Below are positions 1 through 8,098 of a stretch of DNA of 40,754 nt, piece by piece. The notes beneath the pieces are model-generated. The model made no database searches and was not told the DNA's origin. It was given only the letters and a program-made list of their open reading frames with translations. A program made the position numbers and the translations under genes. Origin of the DNA: JBIIJL01 sp044233795 (GTDB lineage: Bacteria; Pseudomonadota; Gammaproteobacteria; Legionellales; Legionellaceae); NCBI GenBank assembly GCA_044233795.1, contig JBIIJL010000009.1:1-40754 (forward strand), written 5' to 3'. The stretch's first letter is position 1. The number at the start of each line of letters is the position of its first letter.

Positions 1-1595
1 GCCCCGTGGGTGGTGGTAAATCATCACTTGCTGAAAAACTGAAAGAACTCATGCAAAAAACACCTTTTTACGCCATCAAAGGCTCACCAGTATTTGATTC
101 GCCCTTATCACTGTTTAGCCCCCAAGAAGATGCCGAGTTATTGCGCGAGCGCTTTGGGATTCCAAGCCGTTACTTACGTTATATTATGTCTCCATGGGCC
201 ATTAAAAGGCTAAGAGAATTCAATGGTGATATTAGTCAATTTCGGGTCATAAAAGTAAAACCCTCTCGCAATAGACAAATTGCCATTGCAAAAACCGAAC
301 CTGGGGATGAAAACAATCAGGATATCTCGTCATTAGTTGGTAAAGTTGATATTCGTAAACTTGAAGAATTCTCTCAAGATGATCCAGATGCCTATAGTTA
401 CTCAGGCGGCCTATGCCGGGCTAACCGCGGGCTACTTGAATTCGTTGAGATGTTCAAAGCACCCATTAAGGTTCTACATCCATTGCTCACTGCAACCCAA
501 GAGGGTAATTATAATGCAACAGAGGGGCTTTCTTCCATTCCTTTTGAAGGCATTATTTTAGCACATTCCAACGAAGCGGAATGGCAGACTTTTCGCAATA
601 ATAAAAACAATGAAGCGTTTATCGATAGGATCAATATCGTTAAAGTTCCTTACTGCTTACGCGTTTCAGAAGAGTTAAAAATCTATCGCAAGCTGATTGA
701 AAATAGTTCTCTGGACAAAGCTCACTGTGCTCCGGGTACCTTAGATATGTTAGCGCAATTCTCAGTCCTTACCCGCTTGAAAGAACCACAAAATTCCAGT
801 ATCTATTCTAAGTTAAGGGTTTATAACGGCGAGAGTCTAAAAGATACCGATCCCAAAGCGAAATCCTACCAAGAATACCGTGATTTTGCAGGCGTTGATG
901 AGGGCATGAGCGGCATCTCGACACGTTTTGCGTTTAAAATTCTCTCTAAAGTTTTCAACTTTGACCACTTAGAAGTTGCAGCAAACCCTGTGCATTTACT
1001 TTATGTTTTAGAGCGTCAAATTGAACAAGAACAATTTCCTCAAGAAGTACATGAGCGTTATTTGAATTTCATCAAGGAGTTTTTATCACCGAAATACGTC
1101 GAATTCATTGGCAAAGAAATTCAAACCGCTTATCTCGAGTCTTATTCTGAATACGGGCAAAATATATTTGACCGCTATATTACTTATGCCGATTTCTGGA
1201 TCCAAGATCAAGACTACCGCGATCCTGATACTGGCGAAATCTTTGATAGAGCTGCCCTCAATACAGATTTAGAAAAAATTGAAAAACCCGCAGGCATTTC
1301 CAATCCTAAAGATTTTCGCAATGAAGTAGTCAACTTTGTCTTACGCGCCCGTGCAAATAATCACGGGAACAATCCTAAATGGAACAGTTATGAGAAGTTG
1401 AAAACAGTCATTGAGAAAAAAATGTTTACCAACACCGAAGATCTGCTGCCTGTCATCTCGTTTAATGCTAAAGCATCGGAAGATGACAAGAAAAAACATG
1501 CAGAATTTATCGCGCGCATGGTAGACAAGGGCTATACCCCCAAACAAGTGAGACTCCTGTGCGAGTGGTATTTACGCGTTCGCAAATCACAATGA
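1..1595 (+). CDS. prkA: PrkA family serine protein kinase (5'-truncated by window edge)
   Basis: PrkA (YeaG in E. coli) is a cytoplasmic AAA-type ATPase/serine kinase induced under stress and nitrogen starvation. The window opens inside the P-loop: the first readable residues are P-V-G-G-G-K-S-S, the Walker A motif, so roughly the first 110 residues of a protein of about 640 are missing. The GTG at position 6 is the Val of this motif and not a start. The rest aligns from memory almost continuously with E. coli YeaG, including KTEPGDENNQDIS, FVEMFKAPIKVLHPLLTATQ, LAHSNE, VDEGMSGISTRFAFKIL and the C-terminal LLCEWYLRVRKS. The kinase-like PrkA C-terminal domain is intact. It is followed after 24 bases by yeaH, the usual partner order. 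Identity is very secure. Confidence 0.97.
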   Translation, partial: PVGGGKSSLAEKLKELMQKTPFYAIKGSPVFDSPLSLFSPQEDAELLRERFGIPSRYLRYIMSPWAIKRLREFNGDISQFRVIKVKPSRNRQIAIAKTEPGDENNQDISSLVGKVDIRKLEEFSQDDPDAYSYSGGLCRANRGLLEFVEMFKAPIKVLHPLLTATQEGNYNATEGLSSIPFEGIILAHSNEAEWQTFRNNKNNEAFIDRINIVKVPYCLRVSEELKIYRKLIENSSLDKAHCAPGTLDMLAQFSVLTRLKEPQNSSIYSKLRVYNGESLKDTDPKAKSYQEYRDFAGVDEGMSGISTRFAFKILSKVFNFDHLEVAANPVHLLYVLERQIEQEQFPQEVHERYLNFIKEFLSPKYVEFIGKEIQTAYLESYSEYGQNIFDRYITYADFWIQDQDYRDPDTGEIFDRAALNTDLEKIEKPAGISNPKDFRNEVVNFVLRARANNHGNNPKWNSYEKLKTVIEKKMFTNTEDLLPVISFNAKASEDDKKKHAEFIARMVDKGYTPKQVRLLCEWYLRVRKSQ

Positions 1596-1619
1596 TGAGC
1601 AAAATGCTCGGGGTAACAT

Positions 1620-2885
1620 ATGACTCAACTTATCGACAGGCGTCGCAATGCCGGTAAAAAAAGTACCGTTAATCGGCAACGTTTTTTAAGGCGCTATAAA
1701 AACCAGATCAAAAAAGCAGTGACTGAAGCAGTAGGCAGAAGAAGCATCACTGAAATTGATAAAGGTGAAAAAATCACTATCCCTGCCAAAGATATTTCAG
1801 AACCGCGCTTTCACCCTGGTGAGGGCGGTGTTGTTGAGCGTATTTTTCCAGGCAATGATGAGTTTCTTCGCGGAGACAAAATCAAACGCCAAGATGCTCA
1901 ACAAGGTGGCGGTGGTGGGGGTGATGCTAGTAACGCAGGTGAAGGCGAAGATGATTTTACCTTTGAACTTACGCGCGAAGAGTTTCTTGAACTATATTTT
2001 GAAGATTTAGAACTACCCTTGCTCGTAAAAAAAGAATTAGCACGCATGACCACCCTTAAAACAGTTCGTGCTGGAGTTACCACAAGCGGGATCCCAAGCA
2101 ACATCAATGTTTCTCGTTCGATGCGCCAAGCAACAGGTCGACGAGTAGCTTTGGCATCTGGCTACAAAAAGCAATTGTTACTTGCTGAAAAGCAACTAGC
2201 CCTCCTTGACCTATCATCTAAACCTAACACGACTGAGCGCGAGAAGCTTTTGGAGCAGATTGAACGTCTAAAAAAGAAAATCCATGCTGTACCTTTTATT
2301 GACACCATCGACCTTAGATACAACCATCGCGTGCAAATTCCCTCCCCTTCTACGCAAGCGGTGATGTTTTGCGTCATGGATGTATCAGGTTCGATGGATG
2401 AGCCTAAAAAAGATATTGCCAAACGGTTTTTTATCCTACTCTATCTTTTTTTAACTAAAAATTACGATAAAATTGAACTGGTTTTTATCAGGCACCACAC
2501 GTCTGCAAAAGAAGTCAACGAAGAAGAGTTTTTTTATTCCCGCGAGACCGGGGGAACCGTAGTCTCAAGTGCGCTTGAACTATTGTACAACACCATTGAA
2601 GCACGCTATCCCCCAACTGCTTGGAACATCTATGTTGCACAAGCATCAGATGGTGACAATTGGAATGCTGACTCGCCTTACTGCCTTGAATTACTCCAAG
2701 AAAAAGTGATGCCCTTACTGCAGTATTTCGCTTATATTGAAATCATGCCGCGCCATCATCAAAGCTTATGGGAAGTTTATCAACAAGTGCAACAAAAATA
2801 TACAAATTTTGCCATGGAAAATATTGATAATGTGGTCGATATATACCCGGTATTTCGTGAATTATTTAAAAGGAAAACGGTATGA
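1620..2885 (+). CDS. yeaH: YeaH/DUF444 family VWA-like protein
   Basis: This 421-residue protein belongs to the YeaH/YhbH (DUF444) family, normally co-expressed with PrkA; its molecular role is poorly defined. It starts with a basic N-terminus (MTQLIDRRRNAGKK), carries a Gly-rich linker around residues 95-110, and has a von Willebrand A-like fold with a MIDAS-type D-V-S-G-S motif near residues 254-258 followed by MDEPKKDIAKRFF. The C-terminal part holds ETGGTVVSSAL and QASDGDNW, typical of the family. Length matches E. coli YeaH (about 427). Its stop codon overlaps the ycgB start in an ATGA arrangement, suggesting translational coupling. By family knowledge it probably works with PrkA and YcgB in one pathway. 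Confidence 0.95.
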   Translation: MTQLIDRRRNAGKKSTVNRQRFLRRYKNQIKKAVTEAVGRRSITEIDKGEKITIPAKDISEPRFHPGEGGVVERIFPGNDEFLRGDKIKRQDAQQGGGGGGDASNAGEGEDDFTFELTREEFLELYFEDLELPLLVKKELARMTTLKTVRAGVTTSGIPSNINVSRSMRQATGRRVALASGYKKQLLLAEKQLALLDLSSKPNTTEREKLLEQIERLKKKIHAVPFIDTIDLRYNHRVQIPSPSTQAVMFCVMDVSGSMDEPKKDIAKRFFILLYLFLTKNYDKIELVFIRHHTSAKEVNEEEFFYSRETGGTVVSSALELLYNTIEARYPPTAWNIYVAQASDGDNWNADSPYCLELLQEKVMPLLQYFAYIEIMPRHHQSLWEVYQQVQQKYTNFAMENIDNVVDIYPVFRELFKRKTV

Positions 2886-4399
2886 AGAACAAACCGTTAT
2901 CAATAGGTGCTGAATGGACTTTCGAGCTTCTACAAACTTACGATAGGGAAATAGCAAGACTTGCTAAGAAATTTAAACTAGATACCTATCCCAATCAATT
3001 GGAAGTCATTACCGCTGAGCAAATGATGGATTCATATGCTTCGGTAGGCATGCCCATCGGCTATCATCATTGGTCATTTGGAAAACACTTTGTTAGTGTG
3101 GAACAAAATTATCAACGTGGGCAAATGGGGCTTGCGTATGAGCTTGTCATCAACTCCAATCCTTGTATCGCCTATCTCATGGAAGAAAATACCATAGCGA
3201 TGCAGGCCTTGGTTATCGCCCACGCCTGTTATGGACATAATTCTTTTTTTAAAGGTAATTATTTGTTTAAAATGTGGACATCCGCTGATGCCATCATTGA
3301 CTATCTGGTCTTCGCCAGAAACTATATTAGCGAATGCGAGGAGCGCTACGGCATTGATGAAGTTGAAAGTCTTCTTGATGCGTGCCACGCGTTAATGAAT
3401 TATGGGGTTGATCGCTACAAGCATCCCGCGCCTCTTTCTATCCAAGAAGAACAAATCCGCCAACAAAACCGTGCTATGTATCTGCAAACACAGGTGAATG
3501 AATTGTGGCGCACCATTCCAGAAGGCAAAACCACTGCAAAGCTTGCGGAGAAAAAAACCTTCCCCGAAGAGCCACAAGAAAACATTTTATATTTTCTTGA
3601 AAAAAACGCCCCTTTGCTTGAGCCATGGCAACGCGAGGTAGTAAGGATTGTTAGAAAAATTGCGCAATATTTTTATCCGCAAGGTCAGACCAAAGTGATG
3701 AATGAAGGCTGGGCATGTTTTTGGCACTACACGCTGTTACATGCAATGTATGATGAAAAATTAATCACCGATGAGTTCATGCTTGAAATACTGCAAAACC
3801 ACACCAACGTCATCATGCAGCCTGCTTATAATAGCCCCTATTTTAATGGCATCAATCCCTACACGCTAGGCTACAACATGATGCAAGACATCAAACGGAT
3901 TTGTGAACAACCCACTGAAGAGGATCTACGCTGGTTTCCACATCTTGCAAACACTGATTGGCTCACAAGTTTAGACTATGCCATGCGCAATTTTAAAGAT
4001 GAGAGTTTTATTGCTCAGTATTTATCCCCTCATCTTATCCGTGAGCTACGCCTCTTCCATATTGTTGATGATGACAAAAACCACGAACTCATCGTCAATG
4101 CCATTCACAACGAGCAAGGCTATCAACAAATTCGCGAAGCACTATCAAAGCAATATAGCCTCAGTCATTTAGATCTCGATATCCAAGTATTATCCGTTGA
4201 TTTTGAGGGTGACCGCTCTCTTACTTTGCAGTATATCCAACAAAACAGAGTACCTTTAGGCAAAACCACCGATGAAGTACTGAAACACTTACATAGTATA
4301 TGGAAATTTCCAGTCGTGCTTAAAGTATTTGATGACAAAGGGCAGGTCACCGCCGAATTCCAATGCCCCCCCAAACCACTCACCAAAACAACCACTTAA
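2882..4399 (+). CDS. ycgB: SpoVR family protein (YcgB)
   Basis: This 505-residue protein belongs to the SpoVR/YcgB family, named for a Bacillus spore-cortex gene but widespread in non-spore formers, where it usually lies with prkA and yeaH. Family landmarks are ADAIIDYLVFARNYI, the conserved GHNSFFKGN stretch, NILYFLEKNAPLLEPWQREV, VMNEGWACFWHYT and NPYTLGYNMMQDI. Length matches E. coli YcgB (about 510). The ATG overlaps the yeaH stop by four bases, so the three genes form one transcription unit. The biochemical activity of the family is not established; a link to stationary-phase or starvation response is family knowledge. Confidence 0.95.
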   Translation: MKNKPLSIGAEWTFELLQTYDREIARLAKKFKLDTYPNQLEVITAEQMMDSYASVGMPIGYHHWSFGKHFVSVEQNYQRGQMGLAYELVINSNPCIAYLMEENTIAMQALVIAHACYGHNSFFKGNYLFKMWTSADAIIDYLVFARNYISECEERYGIDEVESLLDACHALMNYGVDRYKHPAPLSIQEEQIRQQNRAMYLQTQVNELWRTIPEGKTTAKLAEKKTFPEEPQENILYFLEKNAPLLEPWQREVVRIVRKIAQYFYPQGQTKVMNEGWACFWHYTLLHAMYDEKLITDEFMLEILQNHTNVIMQPAYNSPYFNGINPYTLGYNMMQDIKRICEQPTEEDLRWFPHLANTDWLTSLDYAMRNFKDESFIAQYLSPHLIRELRLFHIVDDDKNHELIVNAIHNEQGYQQIREALSKQYSLSHLDLDIQVLSVDFEGDRSLTLQYIQQNRVPLGKTTDEVLKHLHSIWKFPVVLKVFDDKGQVTAEFQCPPKPLTKTTT

Positions 4400-4546
4400 T
4401 AGACAGAAAGCCACAAGCTGTTTTCTTTTTATCCTGCACAAATAATTTGTTCACGAAACACTTACATACTTCTGCATAAATTGCTACCATCTCGTCGAGC
4501 TAGACCAAGAGGAATGATTTAAAATAATAATAAGTAGGAGATTAAG
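4400..4546 (+). other. Intergenic region between ycgB and the coiled-coil gene
   Basis: There is no convincing hairpin terminator after ycgB, only a T-rich stretch (4421-4431). No good sigma-70 pair is visible. A purine-rich ribosome site (GTAGGAG, about 4533-4539) precedes the ATG at 4547 and fixes the start of the next gene. Confidence 0.4.
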
Positions 4547-5779
4547 ATGGGAAGAGGAACAGAGGCCAATGAAGGTTTCAAAGATTTACAAACAACTATA
4601 ACTACAGCAATGGAGCAGGCTCAACAATTAATAACTGCGAAAAATTATACAGAGGCCGCTGGCCTTCTTGAAACCGCCAAAAAGACATATGATACACACA
4701 TAATTAAATATGAGGGGCTAGCAAGAGACTCAAAAGCAATCGCAAGATCTGGTTCTTTCGTTGGAAGACCAACTGTAGGTGAAACCGTTAGGTCATCCCA
4801 AACAGAACTCAAGACGCTGTACGCTCGACTCAATTCATTAATCGACGAGGTAAAAACGAAACAAATTGAGCAATTTAGGTTAGACACTGAAAAGAGGGCA
4901 ACTGAGGCTGAAAAAAAGGCAGCAGAGGCTGAACAAAAGGCAGCAGAGGCTGAGCGAAAGGCAGCAGTGGCTGAGCAAACTAAATCAGCTGCCGCAAAGC
5001 AGGCAGAGGAGGCTTTAGCGCGCGCAGATGCAGCTGATAAAGCTAAGTTAGCCGCCGAAAAAAGTGCAATAGCTGCTGGAAAGCAGGCAGAGGAGGCTTT
5101 AGCGCGCGCAGCTGCAGCTGATGTTAAGTTAGCAGCCGAACAAAGGACAAAAGAGGCCTTGCACCAACCCAAAGAAGCAGAAGCTGCACTTCGGAGAGCA
5201 ACAGCACCTGCAGCGGACACTGCCGAGCTTGAAGAATCAGCCCCCTCTGTGCCTGTCATTTCAGCAGACGAGATCCGCGAAGCATTGAAACAAATAGGCG
5301 ACATCCAGAAAAAGCTCGCCACGAGTGGAAAGAATGCGGAGCTCGTAGAACAGATCACAGCACATCTAGAATCCTTTAAAGCCCATATTGAAACTCAAAT
5401 TGATAAAGAATCGAACAGTGCATTGATAAACGCCATTACAGATACGATTACGCTGCTAAATAATCTAAACCCATCCAAAGAGGATCTTGAGCAATATAAA
5501 GCCAAAGCTTGCACAATGCAAGGTCATGCAAGACCCGCCCTTCAATTACTGGGCAAGATTATGCTAGCGTTAAGTGTTGCTATGGGTGCTCTGGTTGTAA
5601 TCGCCTTTACAGGCGTTGCTATTCCTGCTGCAGCCCTTTTACCAACGAGCATTGGTAGTGCTGCCCTCTTAATAACAGGAGGCTACAGTTTGTTTGCAGG
5701 ACGCCAACATGGTATAGCTAAAGACATGCATCAATTAGCCCAAGAGCATGAATCTTTGTGTTATCAGACCCCTAGTTAG
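4547..5779 (+). CDS. Ala-rich coiled-coil protein with C-terminal membrane hairpin, unknown function
   Basis: I do not recognise this 410-residue protein. Residues about 1-105 are helical with one TPR-like segment (AKNYTEAAGLLETAKKTYD). Residues about 115-220 form an Ala/Glu/Lys-rich coiled coil built from 7-residue units (AEKKAAE, AEQKAAE, AERKAAV) and a 28-residue duplication (KQAEEALARA...AADxxKLAAE). After a second helical region, two hydrophobic segments lie near residues 338-360 and 364-385, leaving a short polar tail. No signal peptide is seen. A GTAGGAG ribosome site sits before the ATG, and a hairpin follows the stop. The architecture (long coiled coil plus membrane hairpin) recurs among secreted effectors of intracellular bacteria and among envelope-spanning TolA-like proteins; either is speculation. 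The long antisense frame here is a compositional shadow. Confidence 0.8.
   Translation: MGRGTEANEGFKDLQTTITTAMEQAQQLITAKNYTEAAGLLETAKKTYDTHIIKYEGLARDSKAIARSGSFVGRPTVGETVRSSQTELKTLYARLNSLIDEVKTKQIEQFRLDTEKRATEAEKKAAEAEQKAAEAERKAAVAEQTKSAAAKQAEEALARADAADKAKLAAEKSAIAAGKQAEEALARAAAADVKLAAEQRTKEALHQPKEAEAALRRATAPAADTAELEESAPSVPVISADEIREALKQIGDIQKKLATSGKNAELVEQITAHLESFKAHIETQIDKESNSALINAITDTITLLNNLNPSKEDLEQYKAKACTMQGHARPALQLLGKIMLALSVAMGALVVIAFTGVAIPAAALLPTSIGSAALLITGGYSLFAGRQHGIAKDMHQLAQEHESLCYQTPS
4904..5122 (+). repeat. Short tandem and 84-bp-spaced direct repeats in the coiled-coil gene
   Basis: About 4904-4980 holds three to four near-identical 21-bp units, each coding a heptad such as AEQKAAE. 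Further on, a 42-bp block at 4997-5038 recurs at 5081-5122 with one mismatch (A to C at the 32nd base), offset exactly 84 bp or 28 codons. Both period lengths are multiples of seven codons, so the duplications preserve coiled-coil register. Confidence 0.85.
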
Positions 5780-5793
5780 ACCATCGCTTTAAA

Positions 5794-5825
5794 AGTTGCC
5801 TTGAAGCTTTATCTTTAAGGCAACT
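5794..5825 (+). terminator. Hairpin after the coiled-coil gene, probable terminator
   Basis: A 13-bp stem (AGTTGCCTTGAAG with CTTTAAGGCAACT) has a single mismatch position and a 6-base loop, starting 14 bases after the stop at 5779. The following bases (GTCTCTTAAAA) are not a clean U tract, so termination efficiency is uncertain. Confidence 0.5.
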
Positions 5826-6062
5826 GTCTCTTAAAAATAATAATAGCACCTTAGCAAACCGTCCTTTTCATTCGTGCCTATTTTAATAACTTAAAATGCT
5901 GATAACTTACATATTGATTAATATTATGCTACCATGCGTATCACTCAAACTAATCTGAAACGACATCTTGTGTGATAGAACATTAATACGAAATATAATA
6001 TCCCCCCTAATAACCACATTGTTTTTCAACAAAACATTAAAACATCTCTTGACCGTCGAAAA

Positions 6063-6081
6063 GCAATTGATAATCATTCTC
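6063..6081 (+). promoter_or_regulatory. Fur-box-like operator overlapping a promoter -35
   Basis: The 19 bases match the E. coli Fur consensus at about 15 of 19 positions. The right 13 bases read GATAATCATTCTC against GATAATCATTATC, one mismatch. The site covers the -35 hexamer at 6067-6072, the position expected for an iron-responsive repressor. Regulation by Fur is inferred from sequence only. Confidence 0.55.
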
Positions 6082-6095
6082 ATTTGATGTATATT
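6067..6095 (+). promoter_or_regulatory. Sigma-70 promoter of the His-rich membrane protein
   Basis: The -35 TTGATA (6067-6072) and -10 TATATT (6090-6095) each match consensus at five of six bases and are separated by 17 bp. The expected start point is near 6102. An AAGG ribosome site (6115-6118) precedes the ATG at 6128. Confidence 0.7.
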
Positions 6096-6127
6096 TACAG
6101 TTCTTTATTTTGCCAAGGTAATACGTT

Positions 6128-8098
6128 ATGAAACTTAAAAAAATGCCTCGTTATCTTACTTTAGCGCTTCTTACTTCCGGCGCTAGTATTATCCTCGGGT
6201 TTTTAAGCTTCAGTGGCATGTTTGTTTTAACGCCAGCCCTACCAATTGCCTTCGCAGCCTTTGGACTTTCTGTGGTTTATGAATATGAAATTTACATGCA
6301 AAATATCAAAAGTGCATGGAACAAATTATTTAAACCATACTACCTTAAGCAACGGCTCGCCGAGCAATACTTACTTAAGCATTTCCCTAAGGAAGATGTT
6401 CCATGCTCAAATAGTTGCCAATTTTTTGAAGATTACAAGTTCCAACTTGATCTACTTGCAGGACTAGGATCATGTCGCCTTGATAAAGATGGTCGGGCTA
6501 AGAAAAAACACCTCGAAAAAAAACTACGCGACATGGAAAAATGGTTCGCTAAAATGCTATTCAGTCCTGAAATAACTAATTTAAACTGTGAGTATGCTCA
6601 TGACAAATATGTTGTCGAAGTACAAGAGTGGCTAAGTCGTCATGAAAAAACAACAGAAGTAGTAAAATATCAAAGGCAACAGAAGGTATTCTCCTTGATT
6701 GCCCTGTATAGCACGCTTGCAGGCATTTTTATGAGTTTGGGAACCACCTATCTTTTAGTTGAAGCATTTTCTGTGATACCCGCTATTGCAGTCATTCCGT
6801 TTGCAATGTGGCCGCTCATGATTATACCTATGTCCCTGATTGCTGGAGCTGCATATGGTTTCCTTACATACAATGCGATGACCGACATGTACATTAACAA
6901 CGCACTGCGTGTTTGGTTTGATAAATTAAAAATGTATTTTCAAAAAGATAGATTCTCAAAACTCAATCTTTTGACAGCAGTATCCGCCGCTTGCCTCCTG
7001 ACCTTAGCACTGCTACTCACCATTTGCTCTGCTGGCACATGGTGGACTGTGGTCAAAGAAACTAGGCCTCTCTTTAGTTGGATGAATAAACTGCCTAAGT
7101 TTATCATGGGCGTGATGAACCCCTTTATCACCGGGTTTTCAACACTGATATTTAATATACAAAATACTGGCGAATCACTGGATTTGATTGACTCTGCTGC
7201 ACGTAAAGTTGCAAAAGAACTTACAAATATCCGAGGGTTCCTGAAACAAATCCTCACATCCATTTTCCGAGGCTTCAGAACACTTAAAGAATCAGAAACT
7301 CCTCTACAATTGATTAATCCATTTCGCGTATTCTTGATTTTAACCTTTGTCCCACTGCGGATTATATTGTTTCTCGGTCATCTGGTCAGCATCGGCCTCA
7401 CCGCTGATCGCGTTCCTGGCGTCTCAAATTTCTATTCAGCACTACTTGGAATAATTAGTGAATTGTTTGAAGATCTTCACTATTTTTTTGGCCACAATCA
7501 TCACCATCACCATCACCATCATGAAGATAAAATTCAGCAACGTGATTTAGAGTCGTTACTAAAGGCGCGCCTTGATGAGCACCAAGGCCATAACCACGAT
7601 GTCGATGTACCCACACGCTTACTCAAGCTAGTATTCGCCCCTGTCTTCGTGCTCGCAGCAGTTTGGGATTTTACTTTCAGCCAAGATGATAAGGCACCGA
7701 AAAAGCGTCTTAGTTTTGAGCAAGCGATGAACAAGCACTATGGCATCGAAGAAGAAGAGCCTGTTGCGGTGACTTATAGTGCACTTGCTACATCTGACAA
7801 CTGGTCTCTTGTCCAAACCATTGATTTAATCGATAGGTTTAAGGAAAAACAATTACAAAAAGCTATGGTCGGTAGTGACCTTGCTCGTCAAAAAATAGAA
7901 GCTTTGACCGCTTTGCAAACAAAATTACGCCAGGCAAATACAGCCAGCAGAGACGCTATCAAAGAACTAATCGACAATGAAAAGGTCAATCCCATCTACG
8001 CAAAACATCGCTTCTTTGCTCAAGGTAATACAGATACTTCTGAATTTTTATACACAAAGCTCTGCGATCGCGTGGGTCTTGTGAGTCCGGCAGCCTAA
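6128..8098 (+). CDS. Polytopic membrane protein with His-rich cluster, unknown function
   Basis: I do not recognise this 656-residue protein. Hydrophobic segments occur at about residues 10-50 (two helices), 188-250 (two or three), 282-305 and 398-425, giving roughly six to eight membrane passes. A soluble segment around residues 455-485 contains H-N followed by eight consecutive His, then an E-D-K stretch and a second motif DEHQGHNHD, a typical soft or borderline metal-binding pattern like those in metal transporters and metallochaperones. The C-terminal ~150 residues are soluble and helical. The gene has its own strong promoter overlapped by a Fur-like box, so a metal-linked role is a reasonable inference. 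It is not an obvious member of the CDF, ZIP or NiCoT families. It ends convergently with recN, overlapping by four bases. Confidence 0.85.
   Translation: MKLKKMPRYLTLALLTSGASIILGFLSFSGMFVLTPALPIAFAAFGLSVVYEYEIYMQNIKSAWNKLFKPYYLKQRLAEQYLLKHFPKEDVPCSNSCQFFEDYKFQLDLLAGLGSCRLDKDGRAKKKHLEKKLRDMEKWFAKMLFSPEITNLNCEYAHDKYVVEVQEWLSRHEKTTEVVKYQRQQKVFSLIALYSTLAGIFMSLGTTYLLVEAFSVIPAIAVIPFAMWPLMIIPMSLIAGAAYGFLTYNAMTDMYINNALRVWFDKLKMYFQKDRFSKLNLLTAVSAACLLTLALLLTICSAGTWWTVVKETRPLFSWMNKLPKFIMGVMNPFITGFSTLIFNIQNTGESLDLIDSAARKVAKELTNIRGFLKQILTSIFRGFRTLKESETPLQLINPFRVFLILTFVPLRIILFLGHLVSIGLTADRVPGVSNFYSALLGIISELFEDLHYFFGHNHHHHHHHHEDKIQQRDLESLLKARLDEHQGHNHDVDVPTRLLKLVFAPVFVLAAVWDFTFSQDDKAPKKRLSFEQAMNKHYGIEEEEPVAVTYSALATSDNWSLVQTIDLIDRFKEKQLQKAMVGSDLARQKIEALTALQTKLRQANTASRDAIKELIDNEKVNPIYAKHRFFAQGNTDTSEFLYTKLCDRVGLVSPAA

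Larger units (their letters stand above)
5780..6127 (+). other. 348-bp intergenic region
   Basis: It holds the hairpin at 5794-5825, then about 200 bp of AT-rich sequence in which I see no gene or RNA. Its right end carries a strong sigma-70 promoter overlapping a Fur-box-like sequence (6063-6095). Confidence 0.6.

Noticed and set aside
6..8. GTG as a start codon of prkA
   Set aside because: It codes the Val in the Walker A motif; the gene begins outside the window.
4645..5358. 237-residue open frame on the minus strand
   Set aside because: It is a Ser/Ala-rich antisense shadow of the Ala/Glu-rich coiled-coil gene, with no ribosome site or recognisable domain.
7500..7535. CAT/CAC run resembling an engineered His tag
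   Set aside because: It lies in the middle of a natural membrane protein with a second His-rich motif nearby and no vector sequence.
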